Source: Colletotrichum lupini
Taxonomy: Eukaryota > Ascomycota > Sordariomycetes > Glomerellales > Glomerellaceae
DNA: 64,000 nucleotides
Reading direction: 5' to 3'
Assembly: GCF_023278565.1 (NCBI RefSeq)
Contig: NC_064672.1
Span: forward strand, 1,116,001-1,180,000
Shown here: piece by piece, positions 50,500 to 61,828 of the stretch
Layout of the letters: each line of letters opens with the position of its first letter
How positions within the stretch are numbered: position 1 is the stretch's first letter
The notes under the pieces: generated by a model
The model's input: only the letters and a program-made list of their open reading frames with translations
Database searches by the model: none
Told to the model about the DNA's origin: nothing
Program-made: the position numbers and the translations under genes

Positions 50500-53400
50500 T
50501 TAGTCCCCACCGTCTTTTAAAACGTCGATAAGCCTAAAAGAGTAGCTTTAGAATTAGGCATATAACGATCTTAAGTCCAGCTATCCCGGGGTCGTTAAAG
50601 TATATAAAACACTTTTATTAGCCGAACTTTAGAGCGGCAGTTCTACTCCTACTACTATACCTAAGAACTATATTAAACCTACCTTATAAGGAAGATAGTA
50701 ATAAATAGAAAGGCTTATTTAAGCCGGGCTATAGAAAATAGAACGGACCGCGACTACTTAATAAGTAATTAATAATACGATTTAGATCGCTTCTCTACTA
50801 AAGGAAGTAGTTAAGAAGGTTATATAGGCTACCCCCGAAGCTACTATTACCTAGGTTAGCGTCTCCTTTACTCTTAAAGTTAGTTACTTTATAAACTTAC
50901 GAGCGTCTATTAACCTTATATAGATCTTTAAGAACCTATTTACTAAGCCGGGTATTTAACGCGATAGTATTACTTATATAATATTAAAAATAGACTAGTA
51001 CTAAAACCTTATCGATCTCCTCCTTAACCGGGAGAGTACCGGGCCGGACTTAGAAGGGCTGCGTGGCTAGCTTAAGAAATATATTATCTAGCTTTACTAA
51101 AAGCTCCTTCTATACCTAATAAAGAGTATCTACCTCTACTCTAAGAGCCAAGTTATTATCTTTTTAAGGGATATTATAAAGCTAGATAACTAGGCTAGTA
51201 AACTTAACGATATAACTACTACCGAGACCGCTATACGAGGCTGTTCGGACTAGTATTACGACCTAAAGGTATTTTAATACTTCTAAAAAACGCGTTAATA
51301 CTTCTAAAGCCTCGAAGCTAAGGCGGAGTACTAGCTTAAGCAGTTTTAAAGTATTACGTCTACTACTTAATACTAGACTAGGTAATATGCGGAAAGGTAA
51401 TAGGACTAGGACGATAGGAAATGCCTAAATAACCTCTTCTAAACGGATCCTTACGATAATAAAATACGTATCTAGGATACTAAAAGCGGTCTCCTTTAAG
51501 ATTCGTACTTTTAAGTTCTAAGTTACTCCGACTTCTAGTAGTAGTATATAGATACACAGAGCTACTTACTCTAGATAAGGGGTAATCTAAGTAAGGGTAA
51601 AATAATACTCCTATATAGTATTATTAACGAGCTAAAAAAGGAACTTTCTAATAGGCTATCCTACTTCGTTTACTAAGCTACTATAAAAGGCCTAAATAGT
51701 ATAATAGCCGTACTACGAGGTCTAATTTATAGTCTTATAAAGTAGTATTAACGGCTTATTCCGCATATCTATAAGGAATATAATAGCGGTAGTAAGTAGC
51801 GATTCGAGGACCTAAACGCTTAAGAGGTTATATTTAAAATCCTTACGGCTATACTACATAATCCCGCTCTAAATAGCGTCCTCTTAATTATTAATATACT
51901 CGACGAGTATATAATAGATCGTCTAAAGCTTCTTAACTTCATTACTTAAATATTATCCTCGTCTCGTGCTAAGTAGATCGTATTAAGCCGTAATTAGCTA
52001 GAGATTAAGGAAATATTAAACGATTGTATATATTAAGTTACTTTTTACCTCGAGCTAAATAAAGAATCTATCTCTTACTTTATTCGTATGTATATTTATT
52101 ATAAAGTAAATAAACTAGCGGCGTTAAAGGAGTATAACGATAAAACCCGTATTAACGTTTAGAAGTATTTAATTAATAACTTAAACGATACTTTCCTCTA
52201 GGTAGCCTTAGTCTATAGGGCGCTCGCTGAGTATTAAGGTTTAGACTAAGATATGCCTAAGGTCCTAAGGGAATTGCTACCGGGCCTTAAGTCTCTTTAC
52301 GCGCGCATAATCGACTATATCTCTAATTCTAAAGTTATAAACCTCTATAAGGAGGTTTTAGCCGTAATATTAGTTATATACCGTCTTGTTATATTAAAAG
52401 AACTATTATCTATTGCGAAACTACTAACTCTCTTTACTAAGGATCTTAAGAAGGTTATTAAATACTACGGCTCTTTCCTAATTCTGCGTAATAAAACTAT
52501 TTATTTTATATACTAATTAGCTAAGGATTCCCTCGTAAATAAGGAATATAAAGCGTTTTACTAGATTCTACCTTTTAATATTACGCATTAGTACTACGCT
52601 ATTTTTTTAAGGTCTCTAGAACTATTATTTAGAACTCTTAAACGCAATATCTACGACTTACGCGCCTCTAAAACCCTTAGAGAGGATATGTTACTACCTA
52701 ACCTAGACCCTTTAACTTCTCTAACGTACTCGTCTACTTACTAAGTTAACTATTTTTAATACGCAAATCCCATAAATAGCCCGGCGTGCGATGATTTATA
52801 AAATAACGCTAATATTTACGCTTTTTATAAAATTTATTATTTTTACTAACTAAAGGCTCAGAGTCTTTTATAAAGTATACTATAAGTAGTAGTAGTAGTA
52901 TAGAAACTCTAAATATTAGTAATAAGTCTAATAGAACTATATTTTAAGAAATAACTTAATAATTCTATAGGTAAGTAAGGAAATATAATTTATAAAACTC
53001 GTTTAAAATACCTATCGGTTTGTTCTTTTTTATAAGCAATGCGCAAAAAGCTTTTTACTATAACTATATACGGCTACTCTTTTATTTAACCCTATACGTA
53101 GCTTAATAAGGTAACTATTTTAAGTAGAGGCACTAGCCTAGATTACTATACTTATAAAGGGAGACATAGACTAGTATACGTATCTATAAATACTAGAGGG
53201 CTATAGCGACCCCGTTAACTTAGTAAGGTTCTCTCCTAATAAACAGTAGCTAGTATTAGCCTCTAGTAATAATACTATTAAGCTCTAGGACGTAGCTATA
53301 GGCCGGTACTAGCGCACGCTAGAGGGCTATAGTAGCTTAGAAAACATATTTACGAAAACGATTAAAAAACTAATTTAAAGTTTTAATAATTAGAATTAAA

Positions 53401-53560
53401 TACTTTTATAAGAGGGCGTCTAGATTACGAAAAATTCGCAGAACGTACTTTAACTACCTCTAGAATATTATACGGAATATTATATAGTTAATAAATTAAG
53501 ATTAGCTATTAAATATAGATTAGGCCGCGTATTACTTCTTTAAGTTATATTAGGGAGTTA
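50500..53560 (+). pseudogene. NLR (HET-E/NWD-type STAND NTPase), RIP-inactivated
   Basis: Former fungal NOD-like receptor. These cytoplasmic STAND ATPases sense a ligand through WD40 repeats and trigger incompatibility or defence cell death. The frame shows the NWD-type N-terminal domain (about 50760-51500; KKYIIQLYQKLLLY), then NACHT: Walker A at 51581-51604 reads GNLSKGKI (family form GxxGxGKT) and Walker B at 51884-51910 reads LIINILDEY (family LIIDALDEC). LSRN and the lid region follow. Linker segments (YRFVLFYKQCAKSFL) lead to one WD40 repeat at 53194-53340 (DPVNLVRFSPNKQ ... DVAIGRY) and the family's C-terminal tail near 53450-53520 (LPLEYYTEYY ... LGRVLLL). Trp and Gln codons are mostly TAG/TAA. 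The open 87-codon piece at 52253-52516 is part of it, not a gene. The 5' end is approximate. Confidence 0.9.
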
Positions 53561-53793
53561 ATAGTAATATATAAGGTATTTATTACGAGTAGTTAGGGTA
53601 ACTACCTTAGTATAAACAGAAGCTTTAGTAGTAATAGGCCCGGCGCTATTTAAGAAGGGTAAGAATAGAGGTTTTATTATATATTCTATAGGCGTAATTA
53701 GGGAAAGTTCTAGAATATATAAAAAGCTAGCTCTTAGGCTTATATAACGTAGAGGGGCCGTTAATTAATTAGTCTAAGGCTAAAGAGAGAAAG
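53561..53793. other. Spacer between NLR pseudogene and an LTR, nothing recognised
   Basis: Degraded AT-rich sequence without motif. Confidence 0.4.
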
Positions 53794-54009
53794 TGTTAAG
53801 GGACGGACTCCGTATAAGTTTATATTCTCCCCTTATTTTCCCCCTTTTCCTCCCTAACCCGCGCGCCGCCTATTTTAATCACTCCTCTCCCTTATCCTCC
53901 TCTACTTTATAATTTAAGCCCGAGTCTTTATTTTATCGGTTATTAATATTAATCGTTTATTCCGTTTATATCTAATATCTAACGCTCTCCTATCCTATAA
54001 TACTAAACA
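53794..54009 (+). repeat. Probable LTR, solo or 5' LTR of a degraded element
   Basis: 216 bp beginning tgttaagggacggactccg and ending actaaaca, so it has TG...CA ends with short inverted termini (tgtt / aaca). It contains a C-rich stretch typical of some fungal gypsy LTRs. No second copy is seen in the window, and no 5 bp target duplication is visible (gaaag, gtccg). It could be the 5' LTR of an element whose body is the following degraded DNA. Confidence 0.5.
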
Positions 54010-57000
54010 GTCCGGTATATACTTAGTATACTTAATATTTTTAACTTTAACGTTCTAGTACTTCGGGATCTTATCGGAGTTATATTAACTATAGAGCAAA
54101 GTATATTAATAACCGAGCCCGGGTAGAGCACTTCTACTTAACTAACTTAGTAATTAAAACCACTCCCGCCCGTCTAATTACTCCTTTATTCTAATTATTA
54201 ATAAACTAATACTACTACCTTTTATACTTCTTACCTTAGTAGAGCGCAAAGCGTAACGCTTAATTCTTATTAATTAATTTTAACTTACTTAGTTTTAGCC
54301 GCTCTTTAATTAGTAACCCTACCCGGATAGCGGGGTCTAGTTAATAGCCGACGCATTATTAAGGAATTACGGCACCCTATTTCGCCCTACTATCTTATTT
54401 TGGCTAGCTATTTCGAATTCCTTATTAAAATATCTATCCTCTACTAAGGTTCTTTTTATTAAAATATCTCTTCTTATTGCGTCGATTTTTTATTCTCTTA
54501 TTATAAGTATTTCCTTTGCCTCTAAATTCCCTCTTTTAAATCTTCTTACTTTAGCTCTATCGCTATTCCTACTTTATTTAGTTCTGCATACCGAACTTAG
54601 CGTTTAATAATAGCCTTATTTACAGAATCTAGTTATAATAACCTCTTATAAATTAATACGGGCAATAACCTTTTAACTATAGAATACTTAAACAATAGAG
54701 GTTTTAAAAATACTTACTTACTATTACTAATAATAAAAGGCAAAAGGTCTTTCTTAACGGCTAACGTAGCATAGTTCTAATTTACGTTACCTAAAGGTTA
54801 ATAAGACTACGTAGGATTGCGGGATAACGAGGTAATATTACGTTGTTATAGCTTATATAGATATTTATATCTAGTATAAGAGCTCTCTCTAATTACTACG
54901 TATTTTATTAAAATCTTCCTACTACTTAGTATTTTTCTCTTATAATATAAGATTCTATATCTTTATTAAGTCTAACTCTATATCGGTAAGCTATAGCTAG
55001 ATAAAAAGATCTCTTCGACGTTTAGTCCCTAGCTCTAGAATTTTCCTATTTAATAAATAATTCTATTACTTATTATATTATTTTTAGGGTATCTCAAGCA
55101 AACTGCCTTTAACTCTAACGATATTAAGTACGCTACTTATATTTACTTATCCACACTTATTACTATACTCGTAATAAGCTTTTTTAACTACCTATTAATA
55201 GAGCTAAGTCTAAACGTAGTTAAAATAGTTAAAGCTATAATTAATATAACTATGTATATTTACGTTTATAACGACGCTATGCTAATACTAATAATATAAA
55301 CTACGAAACCTATCTAACTAACCTACCGGACGAGTTTATAAAGGTAACTATTCGGGATCGTCGGGGCCTTAGTAAAGACTAGCTTAACGAGGTAGCGAGA
55401 GATCTCTATTATAACGCTTTTTAAGTCGTTTAAAATAAGAATAACTTTTGCTTAGGTCGTATCCTAATTTCTTTTTTAGGCCTCTTGTTCTGCCTCGGTA
55501 ATTACTTTATCGATCCCGGCCCGGTTTTACTATATTAGTATAACTCGCACGACGACCGAAAGAACTATAAATAGGATATTTAAAAAGCCTTATTAATTAG
55601 CTAAAAGCATAGTAAGGGCTAGTAGTATCCTATAGTACGGGACGCTAATTACTAAGGCCGTTTAAATATAAAAAAGACCCCGCAGTAGAGATTTCTATAT
55701 TTCTTATTAAATCTTATAATAGTCTAATAAAAATCTTAAGCTCTTAGCTAGCGGGAGAGCTAGCTTATTATCTCTATAGTCTTAATACTTTCCGTTAGGT
55801 TATAGAGCTCGAAGTTAGATTGCTTTTTTATAAATTAGTTATTTACAAGGACAAAGGCGCTTAGTAGCAATAAAAACTTAGCGTAGCGGTTAGGAATATA
55901 ATAAACGGCAGATATTTTAAAAAGCTATAATAAACGTTACGCTACTTACTATAATAAGGGGATAATATCTATCCCGTTTTAAATATTTACCTAAGTATAA
56001 TATAAGCTAGTTAGCCGGCTATATAAAATACGTTAGTAACTAAGCTACCCGCTATCTATATAAAAGTATATATAAAAGCGTAGTTCGTCCTTATATCTAC
56101 TTACGGAGCTCTTACCTACTTTAGCAAGCTAAGCATAGGGTTCGTTTACGATAGGTTTCGAAGTTAATATAAACTCTAAAATTAAGGGATAATTATTATA
56201 AAGTAAAAGCTTAGGCTAAGTCGAATATAAGGAGCGAGAAGTATATTACGGGTCTTAAAGTTTTAGTAAGCTATTACGTAAAATATTTAAGTAGCGCTTA
56301 TTAAAGCAAACCGTTCTTAAGATACCGATCTTATCGTATACTTATTTTAAAAGGCTTATTTAACCGCCTTTAGTACTAATATAATTACTATCGTAAAGTA
56401 ATCCGTTCGTAGGGGCGTACGGGGGTACGGACCGGGCCGCGGAGTACGGCTAATAAACTAATATTAATAAGGATAAGAAGTAAGTATATATATATTACGA
56501 AATAAGCTAAGAAGTAGTAAGTTACTTTATTTTAAAAAGTAGCTATCTATTTATTTACGTCGCGCTTACTTATATAACGTATATCTATACATAAGTAGAT
56601 TATAACTCGAGTACTAAATACTTATAGTTCTATTCTTAAGGAGGGTAAATATATAACTATTTAGGGGCTATTTTGAGGGTATAGACCGGTATAAAATCTA
56701 AGCTATTTTATAAATAAGTATAGAATACTATGTAGTTAGGAAGTATATAGAATATCCGAAACGTTAATTACTATGCCCTTTAGTATACTATATATTACGA
56801 GATCTACGCTATAACTTAGCCCTAGAGTATTAAGAAGAGAGGTTAGTAAGCGGCTATATATAAAATAGCTAGTTTTTAATTATAGGGCGGCCTTTGCTTA
56901 TTGATATACCCCTCTAGCCGAAAATGCTTATTAAATATATCCCTCGTTTTTACTTTAGTTTAGTTACTTCGTAATTTAAATCTTTTGTACTAAGCTATAG

Positions 57001-57527
57001 CTACGGCCTTAGCCGCTTCGATTTATAAATATATAAGTTAAGGGCGATTTTTAAAAAGCCCGCATAGCTACGGACTATAATATACTATCCCTTATTATAT
57101 ATAAATACGTAGCTATAGGAATAATTAAGATCTTTATAAATTACTTAAAACAGAGGGTAACTAGTAAAGATTTAGGATATATATTATATAAAGGTAACGT
57201 TTATTAATACTCGCTAAGCTCGTATTTAAAGCGCTCTAAATCCGTAAATATACGCGTACGTTAAATAAGAATATAAAATATAAACCTATTAGCTATAAGT
57301 AGGCTATTAGATATTAAGATCCTTTTTATTTATAAGACCCTATATACCTATAGAATCTAAGTAAGTATGCGCGTTCGTACTTATAGGAACGTTAGTAATA
57401 AGATCTCTTATTTTAATACGGGTACTACTATTATACTCTAAGGAATCGCTATCTTATTTAGGATTGTAGGGTCGTTTTAAAACACTTAGCTCTATATAAT
57501 ATCCTTTATTACCTATAATATACTCTA
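54010..57527. other. RIP-degraded repeat DNA, unassigned
   Basis: AT-rich, stop-dense. If 53794-54009 is a 5' LTR, this could be its internal region, but no gag, RT or integrase motif was recognised. Confidence 0.45.
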
Positions 57528-57572
57528 AGTCAAAGCACCCACTTTTAGGCACCCCCCCCTTTTAGGCACCCC
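57528..57572. repeat. Left terminal inverted repeat of the Fot1-like element
   Basis: 45 bp. Includes a direct internal repeat of the form ttttaggcacccc, twice, around a C-run. Confidence 0.92.
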
Positions 57573-58209
57573 AACAAAACATAGCATCTAAACATTAACA
57601 CTAAGTATAATTAATTAATTAACTACCTTCCACTACTACAATAATATAATCAAAATTCTCCCTAAGTAATTCGACCCCTATAAGTCGATTAGGACTAACT
57701 AGACGGTCGCTAGAGTCCTCCTAAGCTTTTTATATATTTTAAATATCTGCGAACTTAGTATTTAGGTTTAGATATATAGTCTTCTTTTTCCTAGGCCTTA
57801 TATACTTAATCCTAGCCTTAAGAACTCGAACTTAGTACTGAGATATAGCTAATTAGTAGGCCTACTCCCTAAAAGCTTTTTTTACCTTTTAGAATAGTAA
57901 TCGTCGAGTATTATTATCTAAACTAAGCTCTATAAATAGCTTTAAGTAATTACAGAGCTCGCTAGCCTTCTTAGGAGTTAACTAGTTGATAATAGAGGTT
58001 ACTAATACTTAGTTAAGTAGTCTACTAGTATTACTAGTCGTCTACCTAGCTTCTATACCCCTTTTAAATAATATAACTTATATAAATAGGACTATTAAGT
58101 TAAGAAGTAGCTTAGCTATATTAAGTAGCTATAGTCTAATTACTTTTTACTTACTTCGTATATTTAACAACGTTAAACTAGCTAAACGAGTAAGCTAGTA
58201 ATAGCTTAA

Positions 58210-59190
58210 GAAGTACCGCTTTTTAACAATGATAAAATTATTTATTATATCCTCCTTACTAAGCTCCTTTTTATATATAGACTTAATAGGCCTAAAAATA
58301 GCCATATTTAATAGCTAGAAGATATAGGAAGCGTATAATAATAAGAATAATAAGTAGACGTTATTTCTATAGTACTCCTATATAAATTCTATCGTCGTAT
58401 GACTCCTATACCTATTTAGCACTAATAATCGAGGCTAGTTTAGCTTACTAAGCCCCCTAATAAGGGGGGTCTTAGTTTATAATGAAAACACTTCTTTTAG
58501 CTAGTAAAGGGCAGTCTCGTCGGTCGTCTAGCTATTATCTATTACTATAAACTTCTAACTATTATAAGCGGTAAGTTAAAGAGGGAACTACTATTATTAA
58601 ACCGACTTTCCCTTATAAATAACTAGTAGTTTAATAGCTCTACTATTAATAAAGATATACTTAATAATTATTACCTAGGTACGCAAACTAGGCTCTTTTT
58701 TTCGTACTACTATAGCCTCTACTATACCTAAAACTAGCCTATTAGCTCCCTTACCCTCTATTATACTAGTCTTATCTATATTATACTTATTAGCCTATTT
58801 AATACCACTAATTTTTAGTATATTAAATAATCTAAACTATTATTTAATTATATTAATAGTAGCTCTATTAACGCGGTGCGAATTAATTAAATAACTTCTC
58901 TAAACCCTTATTAATAAATTCCTTTTAATAAAAGCGTTAATCTATCTCTTACTAAGTAGTTTATTATCCCCCTAGGACCTTAGAACTCGCTTAGCGAATT
59001 CCTTAATTTATTTATAAGTTAGTATAATACCTAGGTAATACTATATACGAATCTACTAGGCTAGCTAGTCTTCTTATTATAAAAAAAGCCTCTAAAGCTC
59101 TATAAATACCCTCGCCCTCGTTTAATGGCCTCTCCTTCGACCCTAAAGTATTATCCTAGGAACCCCGAACTCAATCGAGGCCCTTTTAAT
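58210..59190 (-). pseudogene. Fot1/pogo transposase (DDE), degraded
   Basis: Transposase that cuts and re-inserts the element by binding the TIRs. The minus frame reads FINSRAIKLLVIYKGKS, then TTDETALY*LKEVF, LLVLNRYRSHTTIEFI and LLNMAIFRPIKSIYKKEL. These follow the order in the DDE_1 domain of Fot1 and pogo: the WL..F segment, the LLLDGH.SH segment with the second catalytic Asp, and the QPLD...F.PLK...Y segment. The Asp of DGH now reads Asn (NRY), so the active site is lost as well as the frame, which carries many stops at Trp/Gln. The N-terminal DNA-binding part, toward 59190, is too degraded to read. The start is approximate. Confidence 0.9.
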
Positions 59191-59369
59191 AAAGAGACCG
59201 TTTTTAATAGTATTAAGTACTTATTAAAGCTTATTTTTAGTATACGATACTATTACCTATTAATTAGTAAGTATGCTAAAAAAGAATGTATTTAGACGAT
59301 TTTTGTAGTTATTATATTGAATTAAAATAATAGGTAGGGTTTTAATGTGGTGGCTGGGAGGGACTTTTA

Positions 59370-59414
59370 GGGGTGCCCAAAAGGGGGGGGTGCCCAAAAG
59401 TGGGTGCTTTGACT
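59370..59414. repeat. Right terminal inverted repeat of the Fot1-like element
   Basis: 45 bp, inverted copy of the left TIR, less mutated (keeps the gggtgcccaaaag form twice). Confidence 0.92.
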
Positions 59415-59416
59415 TA

Positions 59417-61330
59417 TTTAATAACTACTACTTAACTATCCTCCCCCTTTATTAAAGCTATTACGCGCGATAAGTATTATAATATATTTTATAACCTTCG
59501 TACCTACTCTTCTTATAATAGCTCTACTACCCTACGGTGCCCTTATATAAGTATAATTAGGAAATAGGTCGGCTAGACGGTAGGTTTAGTAATTAATCTA
59601 TTAACGTTTAAAAAGTAAACGAGGTTACTTTTTATATAATCGTTAAGTATTTCCTACGCTAACTAATATACCCCTATTAGTATAGCGTTAGAGACCCCGC
59701 TTATATAAAGTAGTCTTATTAGCGCCCGATTTTTTAGCTATATAATATATAGCGACCTAAACCCGTTTTAATAAAGTATCTCGCTTTACTAAATAAGAAT
59801 TATATTATACGCTTCCCGTAGTCCCTAGTTATTAAAAATAATTCTTATTACTACTTTATAAATATCTTAGTATACTTTAGTAATAGGCTAAATAAGCTTC
59901 TTGGCGTAGGTCTAGTCCTCGTATTTAGTAGCGCTAGAGATATTAAGTAACTATTATATAAAATAGAATTTAAACTCCTCTTCGCGGCCCCTTATTTTAA
60001 CTAAGCTTAATAAATATATAGGGGCATTTTCTACCTATACTAGCTGGCCGGGGTTAAACTCTATATTAAGTAGTATGCTATATACGATCTTATTTTTATA
60101 TTATTACAGAAGGCCGTTAAATAAAAGAATAAGACTAGCTTCGATAGCTCTAAAAAGAATAATATCGTAGTTTAAGGATAAGATATCCTCGCTTATCTTA
60201 GAGCGATACTTAGTTATAAGCTAAGGGTCTTTTTTAAGGTCGTTAATAATGATATATACGAGTAACGTATAGAGATCCTCTAGGTATTTAAGCCTTTTTA
60301 TAAAGATGTTCCGTACTTAGTTAAAAAAAGGGCGCGTTAGTACTATAGGACTTAGCTACGTCTTTATAAAGACCTTATACTAGTCGTAGTAAATCTATTG
60401 AAGTAATAGAACGCTAACGAGGGTACGATTAACCTCTTCGTACTTAGCTCTAAAGAGGATCTGGGACGGCGACGGGTTAGGGGAACGGGTAATATAGCTA
60501 CTACGGATAGAATAAGCACGCTTAAGGCGGTCTATTTCTTAAGGAAACTTCTTATAGATTTAGTATAATAATTTATTAGCATTAATACCGAAGAAGAGTC
60601 CTTTATTAATTAGGTTAGCTCTGAAAAGGGATTTTAATATTATAATAAAATAGGATTTCTTAGTAATAAGACTTATAATTATTTAATAGTTTTAGAAAAA
60701 TAGTAAGATCTTAACGTTATAAAAAAGGAAAAAAAAGTAGTTAGTAAAGGCGCTAGATATCTTTTAGGCCTTTTTAGGTTCCTTCCTCGCTAGTACTTTA
60801 TAATTAAAATAAAAGAGGATATATAGCCCGCGTACCTTATATCGTTAACACGAGGGACGGGGGCGTTACTAGCTAGGTATATATATTATACTAACTTAAA
60901 AGTATTTAGTACCGTCTTACCCTAGCTAGTTATACTAGTATACGGCTAATCGCTTTTAAAAACGATATATTACGGTAGGGCTATAACTTCTAAGGGTAAG
61001 TAATTTTAGTAAGTATAGTATATAAATAAATACTAATAGGCTAAGTAATACGAAGGCAAGTATTACTATACATACTATAATATTTATTCTAATACTATAT
61101 AATTAAAAAAAGAGAATTAAGAATTACTAAACCCTGGCTGCGAGGTATAAGTTATAGCTAGGTAGCTATATACTTATTTTATATCTAGCCTCTTTTACGT
61201 AATATTAAGTATATAACTTAAATTACAATACGTAATAATAAAAGATATTAGCGAAAATAATAGGATATATAAAGAAGTAAGTCCTTAACCCACTAGCTAT
61301 TTCTTATTAATTTAGTTTATTTAAGAGGTA
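59417..61330. other. RIP-degraded DNA with a possible minus-strand ORF
   Basis: From about 60720 down to 59460 the minus strand can be read in one frame for roughly 400 codons with stops mostly of the Trp/Gln type. Readable pieces include ILFRAKYEEVNRTLVSVLLL and FNPGQLV. I recognise no family. The rest shows nothing. It is more likely a dead gene or transposon ORF than an active one. Confidence 0.35.
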
Positions 61331-61828
61331 TTTTATTTATAATAGTAATAAAGTCTTTGCTAACACGTTATAGTTATAGTATAATAGCGCGTAAGTAATA
61401 GCCTTATTTATAATAGTAACGGAATTTTTATTAATACGTTATAGTTATAATAAAATAGAGCGTAAGTAGTAGCCTTATTTGCGATAGTAATGGAGTCTTT
61501 ATTAATATATTATAGTTATAGTCTAATAGCGTATAAGTAATAGCCTCGTTTGCGATGCTAATAGAGTCTTTATTAATACGTTATAGTTATAGTATAATAG
61601 GCTATAAGTAGTAGCCTCGTTTACAATACTAATAAAGTCTTTACTAACAAGTTATAGTTATAGTATAATAGGCCGTAAGTAGTAGCCTTATTTGCAATAC
61701 TAATAGAGTCTTTGCTAATGCGTTATAGTTATAATATAATAGGTCGTAAGTAATAGCCTCGTTTACAATACTAATAGAGTTTACTAATACGTTATAGTTA
61801 TAGTATAATAATACGTAAGTACTAGGCC
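61331..61828. repeat. 71 bp minisatellite, about seven units
   Basis: Tandem units starting gttatagttatagt at 61367, 61438, 61509, 61580, 61651, 61722 and 61791, a steady 71 bp period except the sixth unit (69 bp). Each unit runs through cgtaagtagtagcc and actaatagagtcttt. A partial unit precedes the first full one and the seventh fades after about 37 bp. Units differ mainly by C/T and G/A. Confidence 0.92.

Larger units (their letters stand above)
57528..59414 (-). mobile_element. Fot1/pogo-like DNA transposon, full length, RIP-inactivated
   Basis: An element of 1887 bp with 45 bp terminal inverted repeats and flanking TA dinucleotides (57526-57527 and 59415-59416), as expected for the Tc1/mariner superfamily. 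The left TIR starts agtcaaagcacccactttt and the right end is its complement. The two TIRs differ where the left has A and the right (read inverted) has G, which is the RIP signature. The size fits Fot1/Pot2-type elements (about 1.8-1.9 kb). The transposase gene lies on the minus strand. A broken second copy of its left end is at 33820-34235. Confidence 0.95.

Noticed and set aside
52253..52516. 87-codon ORF as an independent gene
   Set aside because: It is an internal part of the NLR pseudogene: the frame continues on both sides with matching NLR motifs.
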